Source: Verrucomicrobiaceae bacterium
GTDB taxonomy: Bacteria > Verrucomicrobiota > Verrucomicrobiia > Verrucomicrobiales > Verrucomicrobiaceae
Assembly (NCBI GenBank): GCA_027490195.1
Contig: JAIXYN010000099.1
Coordinates: forward strand, 102,353-166,352
Direction of reading: 5' to 3'
DNA length: 64,000 bases
Shown: positions 7,345 through 15,229 of the stretch, one piece after another
Numbering within the stretch: position 1 is the stretch's first letter
Layout: every line of letters starts with the position of its first letter
Made by a program: the position numbers and the translations under genes
The notes under the pieces: model-generated
The model's database searches: none
The model's input: only the letters and a program-made list of their open reading frames with translations
Told to the model about the DNA's origin: nothing

Positions 7345-9876
7345 CTACTCAATTTTTCGCACCGTCAGCAGTTTCAACGCTGGTTTGCCATCTTCACGCG
7401 CCTGCGCCAGGTCCACGACGAACTCCGCCTGCCAGTCGTTCAGTTCTTCGGGATCAATCAGCACCTGGCAGATGCTCCATGATGTGTTGTCATCGCTCGG
7501 CTTTACGTAGGTATGGCGGCCGTTGCGGGCTTCGTTGTCGAGGCGGATGCGCTCATGCTCCGTGTAATAGGGCTCCATGAGAGCCGCCAGGGAGTCGGCG
7601 TTGAATGGACTGCTGACGGTGCCGACTGCTGCGGCGTAGTTTTCCACGGAGAGCGGGCGCAGGAATCGGAAGATTTCGGTGCGGATGAGGGCGGTGAATT
7701 CGCGCTTGTTGCGCGTGATGTCCGGCGCTTCCGCTGGCTTTTCTTCCTGTTCGTCAGGTTTGAAGTTGGGATCGCGCATGCGTTCCCATTCATCCAGCAG
7801 GCTGGAGTCTGTGCCGCGCAGCACCCCGGCAATCCAGCTCTCCATTTCCTGAACCGGTTCAGTTTTAAAGTTCTCGGGAACGGTCTGCGCCAGCACCTTG
7901 TGCACTCCAGAGAGATGGCGCAGCAGTACGCCTTCGGCACGGTTCAGTTCGTAGTCGTTGATGTAGTCGCTGAAGGTGCGGAAGTTCTCGAACATCTCGC
8001 GGGCAATGCTCTTGGGGCGGATGTTTTCCTGACCGATCCACGGATGCGCCTCGCTGAAGGCGTTGAAGGTGTTGTAGATGAAGTCGCGGCAGGGTTTCGG
8101 GTATTCCAGCTCCTCCAGCTTCGCGATGCGTTCTTCAAACGGTACGCCTTCGTTCTTCATCGCCACCATGGCCTCGTCCTTCACCTGATCGAGCTGACGG
8201 CGCAGAATGATGTCCGGATTTTCCAGGATGGATTCGCACAGGGTCATGACATCTGCCGCATACGTCGGGGAAGCAGGATCAATGAGAGCCAGCGTGTCGA
8301 TGAGGTAGAGGGAGAGCGTGTAATTCAGCGAGAAATCCTCCTGCAACTCGACATTGAGCCGAAGCTTGGTGCCATTGGCAGCGCGTTGTGAGGTGGGGAT
8401 GATCTCAATGATTTTGCGCTGCACCAGCGCTCGGAAGAGCTGCCATGCGCGCTTCTCGTGCTGCTTTTTTGCATTGGCGGTCTCATGCGAGTCGCCAATA
8501 AGCTGGCGCATCGCCGCACAGGCATCGCCGGGTCTGCTGAGCACCTGCAAGAGCATGCCGTGCGAGACCTGAAAGCGGGAAGCCAGCGGCTCGGGAGCAG
8601 CGCTTTGCAGCTTCTTGAAGGTGTCTTCATTCCAGCCAACAAAACCCTCCGGCGCTTTCTTCTTCACCATCTTGCGCATCTTCTTCACATCGCCGGCGGC
8701 CTTGGCCTCCATCTTGGCATTTTCCACGACGTGCTCTGGTGCCTGGCAGACGACATAGCCCACATCGTCATAGCCGCGTCGTCCGGCACGCCCAGTGATC
8801 TGGTGAAAATCCCGCGCGCTCAGCGTTGCCACCTTCTCGCCGCCATACTTGCTCAAGCGCGTGAGCAGCACGGTGCGGATGGGCACATTCACGCCGACGC
8901 CGAGGGTGTCCGTGCCGCAGATGACTTTGAGCAGGCCGCGCTGGGCGAGTTTTTCCACCAGGATGCGGTATTTCGGCAGCAGTCCGGCATGATGAATGCC
9001 CACGCCGTGGCTGAGATACTTCTTCACCTCCTTGCCATAGGGGCTGGTGAACTTAGCGCCCGCCAGCTCTTCTTTGATCGATGCCTTTTCTGCTGCGGTG
9101 CAGAAGTTGAGGCTCATTAAATCCTGGGCAGCCTGCGCGGCATCGTTCTGGGTGAAGTGGACGAGATACACCGGCGCTTTGTTGGCGGCGATGAGCTCCT
9201 GCAGCGTCACATCGACCGCTGTCTGCGCATAGCTGAACTCCAGCGGCACCGGGCGCTCGTAGGCAGCCACAACAGTGGTCTCGGCGTTGGTCAGGTGGGT
9301 GAGCTTCTCTTTGAAAAAGTCGGAGCCGCCCATCGTGGCTGACATCAGCAGAAAGCGCGAGTCACTCATGGTCAGCAGCGGCACCTGCCAGGCCACACCG
9401 CGCTCGCGATCGGAGTAGTAGTGAAACTCGTCCATGATCACCTCACGGAAGGGAGCCTTGGCGCCATCACGCAGTGCGTAATTGGCCAGAATCTCTGCGG
9501 TGCAGCAAAGGATGGGTGCATTGCGATTCACCGTCGCATCACCGGTGGCCATGCCGACGTTGTCGGGCCCAAAGTCACGGCAGAGGGAGAGAAATTTCTC
9601 ATTCACCAGCGCCTTGATGGGGCAGGTGTACACGGAGCGCCGCCCTTTGGCGAGGGAACGGAAGTGCATGGCCAGTGCCACCAGCGATTTTCCAGAGCCC
9701 GTTGGGGTGTTGAGGATGACGTTGCGATCATCGAACAGCTCCAGAATGGCCTCCTCCTGAGCTGGGTACAGCTCCAATTTTTTCTCCGCCACATAGTCGA
9801 GAAATGCCGCCAGCAGCTCGTCATTGGAGCAGTCGGTGGATTTCGGCAGTCGGCGTAGCAGAGGGTGGTCGGTCAT
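7345..9876 (-). CDS. Ski2-like DEAD/DEAH-box helicase with DUF3516-type C-terminus
   Basis: An 843-residue superfamily 2 helicase. Residues 57-64 are the Walker A motif TPTGSGKS, 149-152 the DEFH box, 179-181 the SAT motif; the motif VI sequence QITGRAGRRG is also present. RNA helicases of the Ski2/Mtr4 type share the DExH and QxxGRAGR pattern. The C-terminal 430 residues match the DUF3516 region found in bacterial members, often from actinobacteria and PVC bacteria. A role in RNA unwinding or turnover is inferred; no substrate is known. The gene is convergent with the glycosylase-like gene. Between it and the next leftward gene upstream (9974-10927) lies one of three paired 19-bp palindromes. 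Confidence 0.88.
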   Translation of the reverse strand: MTDHPLLRRLPKSTDCSNDELLAAFLDYVAEKKLELYPAQEEAILELFDDRNVILNTPTGSGKSLVALAMHFRSLAKGRRSVYTCPIKALVNEKFLSLCRDFGPDNVGMATGDATVNRNAPILCCTAEILANYALRDGAKAPFREVIMDEFHYYSDRERGVAWQVPLLTMSDSRFLLMSATMGGSDFFKEKLTHLTNAETTVVAAYERPVPLEFSYAQTAVDVTLQELIAANKAPVYLVHFTQNDAAQAAQDLMSLNFCTAAEKASIKEELAGAKFTSPYGKEVKKYLSHGVGIHHAGLLPKYRILVEKLAQRGLLKVICGTDTLGVGVNVPIRTVLLTRLSKYGGEKVATLSARDFHQITGRAGRRGYDDVGYVVCQAPEHVVENAKMEAKAAGDVKKMRKMVKKKAPEGFVGWNEDTFKKLQSAAPEPLASRFQVSHGMLLQVLSRPGDACAAMRQLIGDSHETANAKKQHEKRAWQLFRALVQRKIIEIIPTSQRAANGTKLRLNVELQEDFSLNYTLSLYLIDTLALIDPASPTYAADVMTLCESILENPDIILRRQLDQVKDEAMVAMKNEGVPFEERIAKLEELEYPKPCRDFIYNTFNAFSEAHPWIGQENIRPKSIAREMFENFRTFSDYINDYELNRAEGVLLRHLSGVHKVLAQTVPENFKTEPVQEMESWIAGVLRGTDSSLLDEWERMRDPNFKPDEQEEKPAEAPDITRNKREFTALIRTEIFRFLRPLSVENYAAAVGTVSSPFNADSLAALMEPYYTEHERIRLDNEARNGRHTYVKPSDDNTSWSICQVLIDPEELNDWQAEFVVDLAQAREDGKPALKLLTVRKIE

Positions 9877-9884
9877 GAAGGAGT

Positions 9885-9967
9885 CCAGTTGCGCCGCAAC
9901 TGGATTGATTCAGGACCCGTTACGACTCAGCAAGACTCATTCCAGACCAGTTGCGGCGCAACTGGTC
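9885..9967. repeat. Paired 19-bp palindrome, copy A
   Basis: CCAGTTGCGCCGCAACTGG at 9885-9903 and its complement-oriented partner CCAGTTGCGGCGCAACTGG at 9949-9967 region (core 9947-9965) are separated by about 43 bp. The second arm is extended to a 23-bp palindrome (9945-9967). The same pair occurs at 40018-40087 and 57230-57294. Each 19-mer folds alone and the two can also pair with each other. This is the architecture of REP/BIME elements. All three sit within a few bases of a stop or start codon. Confidence 0.9.
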
Positions 9968-9973
9968 AACTGA

Positions 9974-10927
9974 TCAAAACGGGGGTGGACCGAAACCTGG
10001 GGGCGGTCGCATGCCGGGGCCGCCGGGGCGACCACCCGGGCCACCACGCCTGCCTCGTCCGGGCGGGCCACCTCCACCAGGAGGACCACGCCGCGCGAAA
10101 CTGCCGTCGGGTGTGCCAGCAAACTGACGTGGGATGTAGGGATATTCATCGGTGAGCACGTAATGATAAATGCCCTGCGGGAATTCGGGCGTCACTCCAA
10201 AGCGGCCGTTGCTGTCGTCGAGATCGCCCGAACCCGCGACGAACTCATAATCCTGCACAAAGGCACCATCATACTTGCCGCCGGGAGAGCCTTCAGGACG
10301 GGTGCCCTGCTTGATGGCGTAGCTTGTGCTGAGCTTTTTCAGTGCACTGCCGGCGTTTTTGGCCTCGCTGTAACCCCACGGGCCATAGATGGGGAAACCA
10401 TCCGCCGCCCATCCGACGAGGATCATCTGCGGCTTGTTGCCGCTGATCTTTTCGACCATGCCATTGGGAATGCCATGGTAGTGATAGGCCCCGTTGGGTT
10501 GCACGTGCGCGTTGCTTGCATCGAGCCCGAGATCAATCGCCCCGCCATGAGGTTCATACTGCCAGCCAGAGGATGGGTCGCCCTGCCACCACTCGGCGGC
10601 GAAGGGGTCAAACACCACGCCGTTCACAGCGATGCCGAAAGGCTGCATGTGATAGGGCACCGGCTTTTCCGCGACCTTCGGGTGCAGAGGCACTTTGTAA
10701 TCATAGCTCTGTGGCGCGATCACGTTCGGATTGTGCCGGTTGGGAAACTGGCCGGGCGTGTGATCGGGAATGCCATTGGCCTGGATGCGGCGGTAATCAT
10801 TGTCCGTGGTGATCTTCACCGTATTGGGCGGCAGTTGTGAGGACGCCGCGAGGCAGGCGGACACAAGAACGGTGCTGCTTACTTTGAGCAGCATGGCAGG
10901 CGTGGCAGCGAGGCGGGAAAATCTCAT
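9974..10927 (-). CDS. Secreted YHYH-domain protein
   Basis: The start MRFSRLAATP gives a 317-residue protein with a signal peptide; an earlier in-frame ATG at 11044 crosses two hairpins and lacks a signal sequence. The mature protein carries the YHYH domain, seen in the phrase GAYHYHGIP and the preceding HGGAIDLGLDASN region, plus GWAADGFPIYGP. The domain is common in secreted proteins of marine and soil bacteria; its function is unknown. The C-terminus (about 40 residues) is a Gly/Pro/Arg-rich tail. It may be the last gene of a single-gene unit and is divergent from the XylR-type regulator, with two hairpins in the shared gap. Confidence 0.8.
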   Translation of the reverse strand: MRFSRLAATPAMLLKVSSTVLVSACLAASSQLPPNTVKITTDNDYRRIQANGIPDHTPGQFPNRHNPNVIAPQSYDYKVPLHPKVAEKPVPYHMQPFGIAVNGVVFDPFAAEWWQGDPSSGWQYEPHGGAIDLGLDASNAHVQPNGAYHYHGIPNGMVEKISGNKPQMILVGWAADGFPIYGPWGYSEAKNAGSALKKLSTSYAIKQGTRPEGSPGGKYDGAFVQDYEFVAGSGDLDDSNGRFGVTPEFPQGIYHYVLTDEYPYIPRQFAGTPDGSFARRGPPGGGGPPGRGRRGGPGGRPGGPGMRPPPGFGPPPF

Positions 10928-10993
10928 GGCGTGAAGAATAACCCCATGGGCGCGCTTTCGTTTCAAGAATAATCCGGCTGGGCATGGCAAGGC

Positions 10994-11040
10994 ATCGGGG
11001 TCTCCTGACCCCGATGATTCTGGGGGGGCGGGAGCCCCCC
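10994..11040. promoter_or_regulatory. Tandem hairpins between divergent yhyh and xylR-type genes
   Basis: Two adjacent stem-loops lie between divergent genes. The first is a perfect 9-bp stem (ATCGGGGTC / GACCCCGAT, 10994-11015, loop TCCT). The second is a G6/C6 stem at 11021-11040. Neither has a T-tract, so they are not typical terminators; they may be attenuator, mRNA-stability or operator elements. Confidence 0.45.
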
Positions 11041-11102
11041 ACACCTGGGTGGCTCACGATTCGCGCTTGCTTCCAGTCTTGAATTCCGGTTTGCATGCCG
11101 CC

Positions 11103-12278
11103 ATGCCAAAAGCCCCAAGTTCCACTCCCGCCCGCATCCCGCAGGTCGCCGTTCTCGTAGATACCTCGCGGTCTTATGGTCGTGACATCGTTCGCGGCAT
11201 TCGGCGCTATGTGGCGGAGCACGGCCCGTGGTCGCTGTATCTGGAGCCGCGCGATCTGCACAGCCGCTTCCCGGACTGGCTCAAGGACTGGCCCGGCGAT
11301 GGCATTCTCTCACGCACCGTCGATGCGGCGATGCTGCGCCAACTCAAGGCGACGAAGCTGCCAGTGATCGAACTCCGAAGCACTTTGCTGCCGCATTCAT
11401 TTCCGTTTGTCGGCATGGACAACAGCATTGTCGGCACCCGGGTGGCGGAGCATTTGCGCAATCGCGGCTTCCAGCGCTTTGCCTGCTATCTGGACACTTC
11501 CGAGGCCTTCTTCGTGGAACGCAGCGAGTGCTTTGCACAGACCTTGCGAGCGCATGGTTTCGAATGCTCCATTTTCAAATCCAGCCGCCGCCTGCGCTGG
11601 GACGAGCACCAGCGGGCGCTCTCCGAATGGCTGACGTCCTTGGACAAGCCCGTGGGTGTGTTCGCCGTGAATGACCAGCTCGGCTTCTGGCTGCTGGATG
11701 CGGCGCGTCGCGCAGGCATCGCCGTGCCGGAGGAGGTGGCGGTGGTCGGGGCGGAGAATGACAACATGCTCTGCGACACGGCATCACCGCCGCTTTCGAG
11801 TGTGCGCCTGCGCGGGCAGGCCGTGGGCTATGAAGCAGCGCGCCTGCTTGATGAATGGATGGCTAAACGGCGTGTCCCCAAACCGGGTGAAAAACACCTC
11901 CTGGCACCGGGGGACATCTTCGTGCGGCAATCCAGCGACATCGTTGCTGTCGAAGATCCACGCATCGCCGCCGCGCTGCGCTTCATCCGCCAGCATGCCA
12001 CAGAGCAGATCGACGTCACGCGAGTTGCGCGGGAGACGGCACTCTCACGCAGTGTGCTGGAGCGCCGCATGAAGGCGCTGATTGGCCGCAGCCCCGGGGA
12101 GGAAATCAACCGCATCCGCTTTGCGGCGGTGGAGCAACTTCTCACGCAGACCGATCTCACGCTCGATGCCATCGCCGCCCGCTGCGGCTTCATCCACCCG
12201 CAGTACATGGCGGAGGCGTTTCGGAAGCGTTCAGGCATGACGCCGGGGGAGTTTCGCCGGCAGCGTGCTGTCGGTTAA
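11103..12278 (+). CDS. XylR-type transcriptional regulator (LacI-like sensor plus AraC HTH)
   Basis: From ATG 11103 the protein has 391 residues; an earlier start at 11049 would add an atypical leader. Residues about 15-270 form a periplasmic-binding-protein-like sugar sensor (VAVLVDTSRSYGRDIVRGIRRYV, later GVFAVNDQLGFWLLDAARRAGIAVPEEVAVVGAENDN). The last 100 residues are an AraC-type double helix-turn-helix with the typical IAARCGF.HPQYMAEAFRKRSGMTPGEFR pattern. This domain order is that of E. coli XylR and is expanded in Planctomycetota and Verrucomicrobiota, where it controls sugar-use genes. No sugar operon is adjacent, so the target may be elsewhere or the divergent YHYH gene. A strong terminator follows. 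Confidence 0.88.
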   Translation: MPKAPSSTPARIPQVAVLVDTSRSYGRDIVRGIRRYVAEHGPWSLYLEPRDLHSRFPDWLKDWPGDGILSRTVDAAMLRQLKATKLPVIELRSTLLPHSFPFVGMDNSIVGTRVAEHLRNRGFQRFACYLDTSEAFFVERSECFAQTLRAHGFECSIFKSSRRLRWDEHQRALSEWLTSLDKPVGVFAVNDQLGFWLLDAARRAGIAVPEEVAVVGAENDNMLCDTASPPLSSVRLRGQAVGYEAARLLDEWMAKRRVPKPGEKHLLAPGDIFVRQSSDIVAVEDPRIAAALRFIRQHATEQIDVTRVARETALSRSVLERRMKALIGRSPGEEINRIRFAAVEQLLTQTDLTLDAIAARCGFIHPQYMAEAFRKRSGMTPGEFRRQRAVG

Positions 12279-12289
12279 GCCTCGACCAT

Positions 12290-12330
12290 AAAAAAACCGG
12301 GGTGGATCACTCGATCCACCCCGTTTCTTT
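12290..12330. terminator. Bidirectional rho-independent terminator
   Basis: An 11-bp perfect stem (CGGGGTGGATC at 12298-12308 with 12313-12323, loop ACTC) is preceded by an A run and followed by TTTCTTT. It ends the XylR-type gene and could also stop leftward transcripts from the DUF2127 gene. Confidence 0.85.
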
Positions 12331-12502
12331 GAAGTGCGTACCAACAGCCATGCAGGAACCACTATCTGAAAATTGCGACCGGCGGTCTTGCTCCGCTCTC
12401 GTTGTCTGGTGGGAGATTCACACATCCTGAGGAAGATGTGTCAGAACGATGTAAAACATTCGCAAGAAAGACGGCTTTTCTTCAATGAGGAAGCCTGAAT
12501 GC

Positions 12503-12976
12503 TTAATGATTCCGCCTAGTTTTACGCTTTTGCAGCAGGACCTTGGCTACCAGCAGCACGATCACCAGATTGACCACCAAAGCAGACACATGGATGACGG
12601 TGGCCTTCTTGTAGATCGCATAAGCCTCGGGGGGCAGGTAGATGCAGCCGCCCAGCAGGGCCAGCCATTCGGCCCAGGTCTTCTGCTTCCACAGCCCGTA
12701 GGCCTCCGCAAAACGGATGGTGGAATACAGCAGCGCCATGCCGGCCATCAACCACAGGCGCTGGTCGGTGAGCGAAGAAAGCAGATCAATGAAGATGTGG
12801 GGATACTTCCGGGCCGGATTGAGATGCAAATGCTGCACGATTTCGCTGCTCAGCACGTGCAGATCCCGATGCAGCAGCCCCAGCAGGCCGAAGCCCGCCA
12901 GCAGCACGATCGTTCCTTTGGCCGCTTCGATGGCAGCCACGATGTCGAGACTTTTGCGCAAGCCGGAGGATGTCAT
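12503..12976 (-). CDS. DUF2127 family membrane protein
   Basis: A 157-residue protein with four predicted membrane helices. The family pattern is clear: an N-terminal amphipathic start, IEAAKGTIVLLAGFGLL, then a soluble loop with HLHLNPARKYP, and the conserved core RFAEAYGLWKQKTWAEWLALLGGCIYLPPEAYAIYKKAT. DUF2127 members are small inner-membrane proteins of unknown role. A basic C-terminal tail ends in KRKTRRNH. It stands alone between the terminator and apbE, on the same strand as apbE with a gap of about 80 bp. Confidence 0.82.
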   Translation of the reverse strand: MTSSGLRKSLDIVAAIEAAKGTIVLLAGFGLLGLLHRDLHVLSSEIVQHLHLNPARKYPHIFIDLLSSLTDQRLWLMAGMALLYSTIRFAEAYGLWKQKTWAEWLALLGGCIYLPPEAYAIYKKATVIHVSALVVNLVIVLLVAKVLLQKRKTRRNH

Positions 12977-13055
12977 GCTACATCATGCGCGGCATGCAGA
13001 TGACATCAATGGGGAAGCCCCCGCATTGCATCCCAAGGGCCAGAGCTCCACGGCT

Positions 13056-14012
13056 TCAGTGCCCTGACTCCACAAACCGTACCGTCACACCCTTCACCTG
13101 CCCTGCCATTTTCAGGCCGCGTTCTTTTCCCATCACGCAGATGGCGGTGTCCAGGGCATCGCTGGTCATGCAGTCCGGGGCGATCACCGAGCAGGCGATG
13201 CGCTCCGTCAGCCCCAGCCCGGTCTGGGGGGAGACGATGTGGGAGTAACGGACGCCGTCGATCTCGGTGAACTGGTACAAGTCTCCCGAGGTCGAGACGC
13301 CGCAGTTGTGCAGGCGCACGCTCTCCAGTTTTTCTTCCGGTGTGGCACTGGCAAACTGCCGCAGCTTGATCTCCCACGCATCTTCTCCCGGCGGGGGATC
13401 GCCGATGGCGATGTCTCCACCCGCCATGACAAGGGCGCGGGTGAGGCCGTGCTCACGCAGCACGCGCAGTCCGGCATCGGCGGCGTAACCTTTGGCGATG
13501 CCACCGAGGTCGAGCAGCATGCCGGGCTTTAACAGCGTGATGGTGTGCGCTTTGGCATCCATCTGCACGGCGCGCCAGTCGGTGGCGGCAAGTGCCTGCT
13601 GCAAGCGGTCTGCGGGGGGCAGTTTATGGGTGCGTTTGGTGCGCCGCCAGAGGTGGGTGAGATTGCCGCAAGTGATGTCGAGAGCGCCCTCGGTGAGGCG
13701 TGCGAATTCGAGGGAGTGCGAGATGAGGGTGAAGAGATCGTCGCTGGCTTTGAAGGGCTTGTTGGGGCCGGCATTGCAGAGCTGCATGAGCTCGCTGTTG
13801 GGCTCGTAGTCGGAGAAGACGGCGTTGAGCGCGGCAATGCGTTTGAAGGCGGCATCGGCGGCCGCTTCCGCCTGTGCTTTCGAGTCCGCATGCACCGAGA
13901 TGCGGAAGGTGGTGGCCATCAGCGGTGCGGAGAAATCGAAGCGCTCCAGGGCCTGCGCGGGAAGGGCACAGAGGAGCAGGAAAAGCAGGGCAATGGAAGA
14001 CACGGAACTCAC
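13056..14012 (-). CDS. apbE: FAD:protein FMN transferase (ApbE family)
   Basis: ApbE covalently attaches FMN from FAD to threonine residues of flavoproteins such as RNF/NQR subunits, on the outer face of the membrane. Visible motifs are MATTFRISVH near the start, LDLGGIAKGYAAD, the AGGDIAIG loop, YSHIVSPQTG and MTSDALDTA. The frame is open to an ATG at 14099 but that start would place a rho-independent terminator hairpin (14038-14060) inside the coding region, so a GTG at 14012 or 14003 is preferred; both give a hydrophobic signal peptide ending ALPAQA. Neither has a strong ribosome binding site, so the exact start is uncertain. It follows the roadblock gene but is separated from it by that terminator. 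Confidence 0.85.
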   Translation of the reverse strand: MSSVSSIALLFLLLCALPAQALERFDFSAPLMATTFRISVHADSKAQAEAAADAAFKRIAALNAVFSDYEPNSELMQLCNAGPNKPFKASDDLFTLISHSLEFARLTEGALDITCGNLTHLWRRTKRTHKLPPADRLQQALAATDWRAVQMDAKAHTITLLKPGMLLDLGGIAKGYAADAGLRVLREHGLTRALVMAGGDIAIGDPPPGEDAWEIKLRQFASATPEEKLESVRLHNCGVSTSGDLYQFTEIDGVRYSHIVSPQTGLGLTERIACSVIAPDCMTSDALDTAICVMGKERGLKMAGQVKGVTVRFVESGH

Positions 14013-14033
14013 AGAAGGTGGATCGTATCGACG

Positions 14034-14060
14034 AAAAACCCGGCCTTGGAAAGGCCGGGT
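14034..14060 (-). terminator. Terminator ending the roadblock/MglA operon
   Basis: A perfect 10-bp stem (ACCCGGCCTT with its complement, loop GGA on the plus strand) is followed on the minus strand by a run of T residues. It ends the leftward operon 14093-18283 and helps to fix the apbE start. Confidence 0.88.
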
Positions 14061-14092
14061 ATGCAAGAGGACGGGAGTCACCCTTTCCTTAT

Positions 14093-14491
14093 TCACCAAG
14101 CTGGCTCGGCGTGCAGTGCGTCGGAGAGATTCAGGGAAGGCAAAGAGACCGGCCGGATGCGGGTCGTAATGGGCTTGGCCAGTCTCTCACAGGCTGTGCG
14201 GATGGCGGGGATGACTTCGGTGTTTTGGCAGCGGACGAGCAGCACGCGGCGCTGCGGCAGACCGTGGAGATAAATGACACCGCCGTCGTGCTGCTGGACG
14301 ATTTCCAAACAATCGCCGCTGCCGGAGCGGCGGCCAAGTTCTGAAGCAGCTGAGAGCGTGGCATGTGCCAGCACAAGGATGGCGGCGGTAGGCGGCTCGG
14401 CATCGCCCGCGCAATCGAGCAGACGTCCGGCGTCATCCGTAATGGCGACCTGAATGATATCAGGAATGGAGGCGAGGGCGGTGAGTTCCAT
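14093..14491 (-). CDS. Roadblock/LC7 domain protein (MglB-like)
   Basis: A 132-residue stand-alone roadblock/LC7 protein. The pattern MELTALASIPDIIQVAITDDAGRLLD, a central helix AAILVLAHATLSAASELGRRSG, and the beta strands GGVIYLHGLPQRRVLLVRC followed by a C-terminal helix are typical. Such proteins dimerise and act as GTPase-activating partners of Ras-like MglA, as MglB does in Myxococcus polarity control. Its place 20 bp downstream of an MglA-like GTPase supports that pairing. It differs from MglB only in that a second roadblock-like region lies on the large protein of the operon. The terminator at 14034-14060 follows directly. Confidence 0.82.
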   Translation of the reverse strand: MELTALASIPDIIQVAITDDAGRLLDCAGDAEPPTAAILVLAHATLSAASELGRRSGSGDCLEIVQQHDGGVIYLHGLPQRRVLLVRCQNTEVIPAIRTACERLAKPITTRIRPVSLPSLNLSDALHAEPAW

Positions 14492-14511
14492 GGTTGAAGA
14501 ACAAGGATGAT

Positions 14512-15165
14512 TTACGCGGCGAGAGCGTGGGTGGGAAGCTCGTGCGGTGTGGCGGAAGTGCTGTCCGAAGGCGCGGTGCGCAGGCGGAACTGATGCAGCA
14601 CCGCCTGGGAGATGGCATTGAGCGTGGCCAGCACGTTGCGACCGCTGCGCGCGTCTGATTCGAAACTGAGAAAGGGCGTGGGCCGGTTGTTGAACAGATA
14701 CTCCAGGTATTCGACCGGCGCGGCATTGGGCAGATCCCGCTTGTTGTATTGAATGACGACGGGCAGGCGGTCGAGCGAGCTTTCGTTCATGCGCAGGTTG
14801 GCATCGAGGCTTTGGAGGGACTGCAGGTTGTCACGCTGGCGGTCCATTTGAGAATCAGCCACAAAGACCACGCCATCGGCCTGTCTCAGCACGAGCTGCA
14901 GCGTGGCATTGTAGGTGATCTGGCCGGGGACCGTGTAGAGATGAAAGGTGGTCTTATAGCCGGGCAGTGCATCTGCCTCGACGGCGAGGAAGTCGAAGAA
15001 GAGGGTGCGATCCTGCGCGGTGGAGAGCGAGACGAGGTCGCTGCAGCCATTGGGGTCCAGCTTGGCGTGGATCTGCTGGAGATTGGATGTTTTTCCACTC
15101 AGCGGCGTGCCGCAATAGACGATCTTAAAGCTGACGGTGTGGTCGTCGTGATTGATGCTGGGCAT
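14512..15165 (-). CDS. MglA-like small Ras-superfamily GTPase
   Basis: The start MPSINHDD gives 217 residues; a longer frame to 15303 runs back into the upstream gene and looks non-coding. It has P-loop GTPLSGKT (residues 19-26), switch-II TVPGQ (residues 78-82, with the Pro-Gly-Gln of MglA rather than the Asp-x-x-Gly of Ras), and guanine-specificity NKRD (141-144). MglA is a GTP-dependent polarity switch for type IV pili and gliding. The gene lies 64 bp after the FG-rich/roadblock gene and 20 bp before the roadblock gene. This is the common bacterial GTPase plus GAP arrangement, and the three are very probably one operon. Confidence 0.88.
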   Translation of the reverse strand: MPSINHDDHTVSFKIVYCGTPLSGKTSNLQQIHAKLDPNGCSDLVSLSTAQDRTLFFDFLAVEADALPGYKTTFHLYTVPGQITYNATLQLVLRQADGVVFVADSQMDRQRDNLQSLQSLDANLRMNESSLDRLPVVIQYNKRDLPNAAPVEYLEYLFNNRPTPFLSFESDARSGRNVLATLNAISQAVLHQFRLRTAPSDSTSATPHELPTHALAA

Positions 15166-15229
15166 GGCGGAGAGGAATGACGAGTGAAAGAAAGAGAAAT
15201 GCCGCAGACTTTCGCAGAATGCCGGGCTT